DNA of 17,759 nt from UMGS755 sp045652815 (lineage in GTDB: Bacteria; Bacillota; Clostridia; UBA1381; UBA9506): positions 1 to 17,759 of the forward strand of contig JAZOLH010000041.1 in assembly GCA_045652815.1 (NCBI GenBank). Direction: 5' to 3'. The position numbers were made by a program, and so were the translations under genes. Within the stretch, counting starts at the first letter, position 1. Every line of letters begins with the position of its first letter. The notes beneath the pieces are model-generated. The model made no database searches. It was not told where the DNA came from and saw only the letters and a program-made list of their open reading frames with translations. Shown here piece by piece: positions 13,194 to 17,759 of the stretch.

Positions 13194-15200
13194 ATGAAAA
13201 CTCTCAGAATTGCCATGGCAGGTAACCCTAACTCGGGTAAAACCACCATGTTCAACGCCCTGACGGGAAAAAGTGAAAAAGTTGGCAACTGGGCGGGCGT
13301 TACTGTTGAGAAAAAGGTACATACCATTAAAAAGGCCTATGCAGGTGCGGATTATGAACTTGTTGCTGTTGATCTGCCGGGTGCTTACTCTATGTCTCCT
13401 TTTACAACAGATGAAAGTATCGCCAGTGACTACATTAAAAAAGAAGCCCCCGATGTTATTATCAACATCGTAGATGCTACCAATTTATCCCGTAGTTTGT
13501 TTTTCACAACTCAGCTTTTAGAACTGGGCATTCCCATGGTTGTGGCGCTGAATAAAAGTGATATTAATAAAAAGAAGAAAACAACCATCAAAGCAGATGT
13601 TTTGTCTTTGGAATTAGGTTGTCCTGTTATTGAAACCGTTTCCACTTCTGCAGAAGGTTTAAAGGCTGTTGTTACAGCGGCTGTGGAGCAGGTTGGCAAG
13701 AGCCAGAAAGCACCTTATGTTCAAGGTGATATTGACCAGACAAGCAAAGCAGCAGTTGAACAGGCAGACAGAGAACGGTTTGCGTTTGTTAACAAACTGG
13801 TGAAAGAAGTTGAAATCCGCAAGGTTTTAACAAAAGATAAAAACTTTGGCGACAAAATCGACGCCATTTTAACAAACAAATGGCTGGGCATTCCCATTTT
13901 TGCCATTGTTATGTTTTTGGTGTTCCAGATTTCTCAGGTTTGGGTGGGCACACCGATTGCGGACTGGCTGGTTGCCCTGCTGGAAGGTTTTCAGGCGTGG
14001 GTTGGCGGACTTTTAGCCGAGGCAAATCCCCTGCTGACTGCCCTTTTGGTAGATGGCGTCATCGGCGGCGTGATTGCTGTTGTGGGCTTTTTGCCGCTGG
14101 TTATGGTGATGTACTTCTTAATCGCACTGTTGGAAGACTGCGGTTATATGTCCCGTGTGGCAGTTGTGCTTGACCCCATCTTTAAAAAGGTTGGTCTTTC
14201 CGGCAAATCCGTTATCCCCTTTGTTATCACAGTGGGTTGTGCGGTGCCCGGTATTATGGCAAGTCGTACCATTCGTAATGAGCGTGAGCGTAGAGCCACA
14301 GCCATGCTTGCACCTTTTATGCCTTGTGGTGCAAAAATCCCCGTAATCGCTCTGTTTGCAGGTGCCTTTTTTGATGGCGCAGGTTGGGTGAGCACGCTGA
14401 TGTACTTATCCGGCATTGTTCTGATTTTTGTGGGCGCGCTGCTCATTAACGGTATCACCGGGTACCGTGCTAAAAAATCCTATTTCATTATTGAAATTCC
14501 CGAATATAAAGTGCCGAGTTTTGCGGGTGCTTTTAAATCTATGCTCAGCCGCGGTTGGTCTTATGTTGTGAAAGCGGCAACGGTTATTTTGCTGTGTAAC
14601 ACCGTTGTTCAGGTGATGCAGAGTTTTACCTGGCGTTTTGCTGTGGCAGAAAGTGCAGGAGAATCCATTTTGGCATCCATTGCAGGCCCTGTTGCATATC
14701 TCTTGGTACCCATTGTTGGCGTTCTCTCCTGGCAGATGGCGGCGGCAGCGGTAACGGGCTTTATTGCCAAAGAAAACGTTGTGGGCACATTGGCGGTTTG
14801 CTTCGTTGGTCTTGATAATTTGATTGACACCGAAGAACTGGTGATGTTAGAAGGTGCCGGAACAGAGGTGGCGGCTGTGTTTGCCATCACCAAAGCAGCA
14901 GCGCTTGCGTATCTTATGTTCAACCTGTTCACCCCGCCTTGCTTTGCGGCAATTGGCGCGATGAATGCCGAAATGAAGAGCGCTAAATGGCTTTGGGGCG
15001 GCATTGGTCTTCAGATGGGTGTGGGTTATACCATTGCATATTTGGTTTACACCATCGGCACATTGATTTCCGACCCCGCTTCCTTGAATGTTGGGGCTGC
15101 CCTGTGCGGTGGCGCGGCGGTTTTGGTGTTTGCGCTGATTTTAGCTGTTTTGATTGGCAAGTCAAGTCAGAATATCAAAGCAGAATACTCCCTGAGCTAA
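13194..15200 (+). CDS. feoB: Ferrous iron transporter FeoB
   Basis: A 668-residue inner-membrane iron(II) transporter with an N-terminal G-protein domain. G1 is GNPNSGKTT (residues 10-18), G3 DLPGAYSM, G4 NKSD; the region to about residue 215 includes the helical regulatory part. Two gate regions follow: IALLEDCGYMSR, GKSVIPFVITVGCAVPGIMASRT and FMPCGAKIPV, then VAAVFAITKAAALAYLMFNLFTPPCFAAIGAM in the second half. The Cys residues in VGCAVPG and MPCGAK are in the conserved gate positions. It is shorter than the 773-residue E. coli protein, which is usual for Firmicutes. AGGAGG lies 6 bases before the ATG. Genes on both sides are feoA and the small Cys-rich peptide. Confidence 0.97.
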   Translation: MKTLRIAMAGNPNSGKTTMFNALTGKSEKVGNWAGVTVEKKVHTIKKAYAGADYELVAVDLPGAYSMSPFTTDESIASDYIKKEAPDVIINIVDATNLSRSLFFTTQLLELGIPMVVALNKSDINKKKKTTIKADVLSLELGCPVIETVSTSAEGLKAVVTAAVEQVGKSQKAPYVQGDIDQTSKAAVEQADRERFAFVNKLVKEVEIRKVLTKDKNFGDKIDAILTNKWLGIPIFAIVMFLVFQISQVWVGTPIADWLVALLEGFQAWVGGLLAEANPLLTALLVDGVIGGVIAVVGFLPLVMVMYFLIALLEDCGYMSRVAVVLDPIFKKVGLSGKSVIPFVITVGCAVPGIMASRTIRNERERRATAMLAPFMPCGAKIPVIALFAGAFFDGAGWVSTLMYLSGIVLIFVGALLINGITGYRAKKSYFIIEIPEYKVPSFAGAFKSMLSRGWSYVVKAATVILLCNTVVQVMQSFTWRFAVAESAGESILASIAGPVAYLLVPIVGVLSWQMAAAAVTGFIAKENVVGTLAVCFVGLDNLIDTEELVMLEGAGTEVAAVFAITKAAALAYLMFNLFTPPCFAAIGAMNAEMKSAKWLWGGIGLQMGVGYTIAYLVYTIGTLISDPASLNVGAALCGGAAVLVFALILAVLIGKSSQNIKAEYSLS

Positions 15201-15219
15201 TAAAGGAGGACTATCGTTT

Positions 15220-15390
15220 ATGGAAAATATTATTTTAATTGTTATTTTGGTTGCTGTTTTAGGTGGCGCCGCATTCTATGTTTTTAGATCGAAGAGAAAA
15301 GGACAAGCCTGCATTGGTTGTCCTCACGCAAAAGATTGTGCCAGCCATTCCGCAGGATGTGGTTGCGAAAATCCGAAAGATACTGTATAA
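15220..15390 (+). CDS. FeoB-associated Cys-rich membrane protein
   Basis: A 56-residue peptide, 19 bases after feoB, with AAAGGAGGA before the ATG. It has one N-terminal membrane helix (ENIILIVILVAVLGGAAFYVF, residues 2-22), a basic stretch RSKRKG and five cysteines in the soluble tail (Cys31, 34, 40, 47, 49; pattern CxxC-x5-C-x6-CxC). This matches the small family repeatedly found next to feoB in Firmicutes and presumed to help handle iron or the redox state at the transporter; its real role is not established. It is followed by the operon terminator. Confidence 0.88.
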   Translation: MENIILIVILVAVLGGAAFYVFRSKRKGQACIGCPHAKDCASHSAGCGCENPKDTV

Positions 15391-15391
15391 T

Positions 15392-15425
15392 AAAAGGGTA
15401 CGCATTGCGATGCGTACCCTTTTTG
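15392..15425 (+). terminator. Terminator of the feo operon
   Basis: AAAGGGTACGCAT (15393-15405) pairs with ATGCGTACCCTTT (15410-15422), loop TGCG, followed by a short T-tract. It ends 37 bases before copA. Confidence 0.9.
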
Positions 15426-15461
15426 TGACGAAACGAAGTATTTCCCGAAGGAGGGAAGAAC

Positions 15462-17759
15462 GTGAAAGAATATCAGGTAACGGGCATGAGTTGTGCCGCC
15501 TGTTCTAGCCGCGTGGAAAAGGCCGTATCCAATGTGGATGGCGTGGAATCCTGCAGCGTGAATCTCTTAACGGGGTCTATGGCGGTGACAGGCATGGCGG
15601 CAGAGAGTGACATTATTCGCGCGGTGACAGAAGCAGGCTATGGCATCTTACTGCCCGAAACCAAACAGAATAAAGAAACGGACGTTTTGCGCAACGAAAC
15701 AAAACAAATCAAACGTCGTTTGCTTGTTTCCTTGGTGCTCTTGTGTGTTTTAATGTATGTTTCTATGGGGCACGTGATGTGGGGGTTACCCCTGCCGCAA
15801 GTTCTCGCCGAAAGCCCCATTGCGATAGCCATTTTGCAAATGGTATTGGCGGCGGTTGTGATGGTTGTAAACCGTAAGTTTTTTGTAAGCGGTTTCCGGG
15901 GTCTGATCCATCGGGCACCCAATATGGATACCTTGGTTGCCATCGGTTCGGGCTCTGCATTTGTATATAGTTTTTCGACTTTGATTTTAATGGCTGTGGA
16001 TGGAAACCACCATTATTTACACGACCTTTATTTTGAATCGGCGGCCATGCTGTTGGCTCTCATCACCTTGGGCAAAATGCTGGAGGAACGGGCTAAGGGC
16101 AAAACCACAAGTGCCCTTTCGGGCCTCATCAGTTTAGCACCGAAACAAGCCACCGTTGTTCGTGAGGGAGTGGAAGCAACGATCCCTGTGGATGATGTTT
16201 TGGTGGGCGATATTTTTCTTGTAAAACCCGGCGAGAATATCCCTGTTGACGGTGTTGTCATTGAAGGCGAGAGCGCTGTGAACGAATCGGCACTGACGGG
16301 GGAAAGTCTTCCCGTTGATAAGTCGGTAGATGCCCGCGTGTCTGCGGCAACTACCAACCTGACAGGGTATTTAAAATGTCGTGCCACTCACGTGGGGGCA
16401 GAGACAACCTTGTCCCGTATTATTCAGGTAGTCCGTGAAGCCTCTGCCACCAAAGCGCCTATTGCAAAAGTGGCGGATACAGTGGCAGGCGTGTTTGTGC
16501 CTGCGGTTATGGGCATTGCGCTGGTGACTCTTGTTGTGTGGTTATGCTTGGGCGAAACCTTTGGTTTTTCACTGGCGAGAGCTATTTCGGTTTTGGTTAT
16601 CAGTTGCCCCTGTGCCTTGGGGCTTGCGACCCCTGTTGCCATTATGGTGGGCAGTGGCGTTGGCGCCAAACACGGCATTTTGTTTAAAACCGCAGAGGCC
16701 CTTGAAGTGACGGGGAAAACCCGCATTGCTGTTTTGGATAAAACGGGTACCATTACTATGGGTGAGCCCAAAGTCACCGATGTTTTAGCCGTTGGGGATG
16801 TTGACAAAGAGCATCTTTTATCTGTGGCAGTATCCCTGGAGAAAAACAGCGAACACCCCTTGGCAAGAGCCATCATGGGCTATGCTGAAGAGAAGCAGAT
16901 AGCGGCAAAACCGGTTACGGACTTTTTGATTGCTGCAGGGGGTGGCTTATCGGCTAATGTAGAAGGTAAGTCCGTTTGCGGTGGTAACCTTGCCTATACT
17001 CAAAAAACCGTCACCATTGATGACGAAACCATCCGTTTGGCAGAATCCTTGGCAGAGCAGGGCAAAACGCCTTTGTACTTTGCTGAAGAAGGTGCCCTTT
17101 TGGGCATCATTGCTGTGGCAGATAGCGTTAAGGAAGATAGCAAGGAAGCCATCGGCAAGTTACAACAGATGGGCATCCGTGTGGTGATGCTCACAGGGGA
17201 CAACGAAAAAACCGCCCAAGCCATTGGCAAGCAGGCGGGGATTACGGAGATTTTCGCAGAGGTATTACCCCACGAAAAAGAAAAGGTGATTCGCTCTCTG
17301 CAAAAGGAAGGCTCTGTGATGATGGTGGGTGATGGTATTAACGATGCCCCTGCCTTAACGCGAGCCGATGCATCGGTTGCCATTGGTGCAGGCGCGGATA
17401 TTGCCATTGATGCGGCGCAGGTGGTGGTGATGCAAAACCGTTTGACCGATGTGGCAAACGCGGTGCATCTGAGCCGAAAGGTGCTTCGCAATATCCACGA
17501 AAATCTGTTTTGGGCCTTTGGCTATAACCTGATTGGGATTCCTTTGGCGGCGGGACTTTTAGTTCCGTTTGGTTTAACAATGAATCCTATGTTCGGGGCG
17601 GCGGCGATGAGCTTGTCCAGTTTTTTGGTGGTATCCAATGCCCTCAGGTTAAACTTAATCCGTTTTAATGATAAAAAGGAGATGAAAAAGATGAAAACCA
17701 TTTTGCATATTGAAGGTATGATGTGCCCCCATTGTGAAGCGAGAGTTAAGAACACTTTG
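15462..17759 (+). CDS. copA: Copper-translocating P-type ATPase CopA, with N- and C-terminal HMA domains (3' end outside window)
   Basis: 766 codons are open to the window edge. An N-terminal heavy-metal-associated domain has GMSCAAC (Cys11, Cys14). The P1B ATPase core shows TGES (279-282), the metal-binding CPC in TM6 (382-384), DKTGT phosphorylation site (Asp426), the HP motif (465-466) and GDGIND (623-628); YN in TM7 and MSLSS in TM8 complete the Cu(I)-type (P1B-1) ligand set. It should pump Cu(I) out of the cytoplasm. After TM8 a short linker leads in the same frame to a second HMA domain starting at Met744, with GMMCPHC (Cys755, Cys758). Start is GTG at 15462, since GGAGGGA lies 8 bases upstream. 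The terminator of the feo operon lies just before, and no clear promoter or copper operator is seen in the 37-base gap, so expression may depend on read-through or an unrecognised promoter. Confidence 0.95.
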   Translation, partial: MKEYQVTGMSCAACSSRVEKAVSNVDGVESCSVNLLTGSMAVTGMAAESDIIRAVTEAGYGILLPETKQNKETDVLRNETKQIKRRLLVSLVLLCVLMYVSMGHVMWGLPLPQVLAESPIAIAILQMVLAAVVMVVNRKFFVSGFRGLIHRAPNMDTLVAIGSGSAFVYSFSTLILMAVDGNHHYLHDLYFESAAMLLALITLGKMLEERAKGKTTSALSGLISLAPKQATVVREGVEATIPVDDVLVGDIFLVKPGENIPVDGVVIEGESAVNESALTGESLPVDKSVDARVSAATTNLTGYLKCRATHVGAETTLSRIIQVVREASATKAPIAKVADTVAGVFVPAVMGIALVTLVVWLCLGETFGFSLARAISVLVISCPCALGLATPVAIMVGSGVGAKHGILFKTAEALEVTGKTRIAVLDKTGTITMGEPKVTDVLAVGDVDKEHLLSVAVSLEKNSEHPLARAIMGYAEEKQIAAKPVTDFLIAAGGGLSANVEGKSVCGGNLAYTQKTVTIDDETIRLAESLAEQGKTPLYFAEEGALLGIIAVADSVKEDSKEAIGKLQQMGIRVVMLTGDNEKTAQAIGKQAGITEIFAEVLPHEKEKVIRSLQKEGSVMMVGDGINDAPALTRADASVAIGAGADIAIDAAQVVVMQNRLTDVANAVHLSRKVLRNIHENLFWAFGYNLIGIPLAAGLLVPFGLTMNPMFGAAAMSLSSFLVVSNALRLNLIRFNDKKEMKKMKTILHIEGMMCPHCEARVKNTL
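17676..17693 (+). promoter_or_regulatory. Internal ribosome binding site and start codon ahead of the C-terminal HMA domain
   Basis: AAGGAG (17676-17681) stands 9 bases before an in-frame ATG (17691-17693) that opens exactly at the HMA domain (MKTILHIEGMMCPHC). It could yield a free CopZ-like chaperone in addition to the fused domain. It may instead be a fossil of a former separate copZ gene joined to copA by loss of a stop codon. Confidence 0.4.

Noticed and set aside
1..17759. CRISPR, tRNA, rRNA, prophage or toxin-antitoxin content
   Set aside because: No regularly spaced repeats, cloverleaf genes, recombinases or small paired antitoxin genes were seen; the genes are ordinary metabolic and transport genes.

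Overview
The window looks like the chromosome of a low-to-mid GC, probably spore-forming anaerobic Clostridia member (Firmicutes), plausibly a gut bacterium. This rests on strong AGGAGG-type ribosome binding sites with ATG/GTG/TTG starts, a clostridial-style ThiW/ThiM/ThiE/ThiD salvage operon under a TPP riboswitch, a SpoIIQ-like M23 protein, an SLH-domain surface protein, and a feoA-feoB operon with a FeoB-associated Cys-rich peptide. No species is claimed. I see no phage genes, transposase, CRISPR array, tRNA or rRNA.

Layout. 1-214: 3' end of an ABC-transporter ATPase gene that appears to lack its D-loop, then a terminator. 390-5460: a carbohydrate operon with promoter, structured leader, lipoprotein solute-binding protein, two LplB/YtcP-type permeases, a long intergenic hairpin, a GH88 unsaturated glucuronyl hydrolase and a terminator. 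It should import unsaturated uronic-acid oligosaccharides (glycosaminoglycan- or plant/microbial-polysaccharide-derived) and cleave them in the cytoplasm. No ATPase is encoded, so a shared MsmX-type ATPase is expected elsewhere. 5371-5860: about 490 bases of non-coding DNA with repeats, a structured palindromic element and a small relic of a cysK 3' end.

5813-9134: thiamin salvage operon (promoter, TPP riboswitch, terminator, thiW-thiM-thiE-thiD). ThiW takes up the thiazole precursor, ThiM and ThiD phosphorylate thiazole and pyrimidine, and ThiE joins them. thiW/thiM and thiM/thiE overlap, implying translational coupling. The operon ends in a bidirectional terminator shared with the convergent cysK. 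10051-10169: divergent promoters for cysK (minus) and a SpoIIQ-like gene (plus, with a possible sigma-F promoter). 10856-11062: a second, inverted copy of the palindromic element and a terminator for the minus-strand SLH gene (11063-12679).

12818-15425: iron(II) uptake operon feoA-feoB-small Cys-rich membrane peptide. A duplicated inverted repeat lies at the transcription start and again between feoA and feoB. 15462-17759 (runs off the window): Cu(I)-type P1B ATPase with an N-terminal and a fused C-terminal heavy-metal-binding domain, the latter preceded by an internal ribosome-binding site.

The most notable observations are: the thi operon lying between two direct copies of a cysK 3' end; molecular mimicry between the TPP aptamer and the terminator stem; duplicated putative metal-regulator operators around feoA; a covarying dispersed palindromic element; and a possible internal start giving a free copper chaperone from the copA gene.
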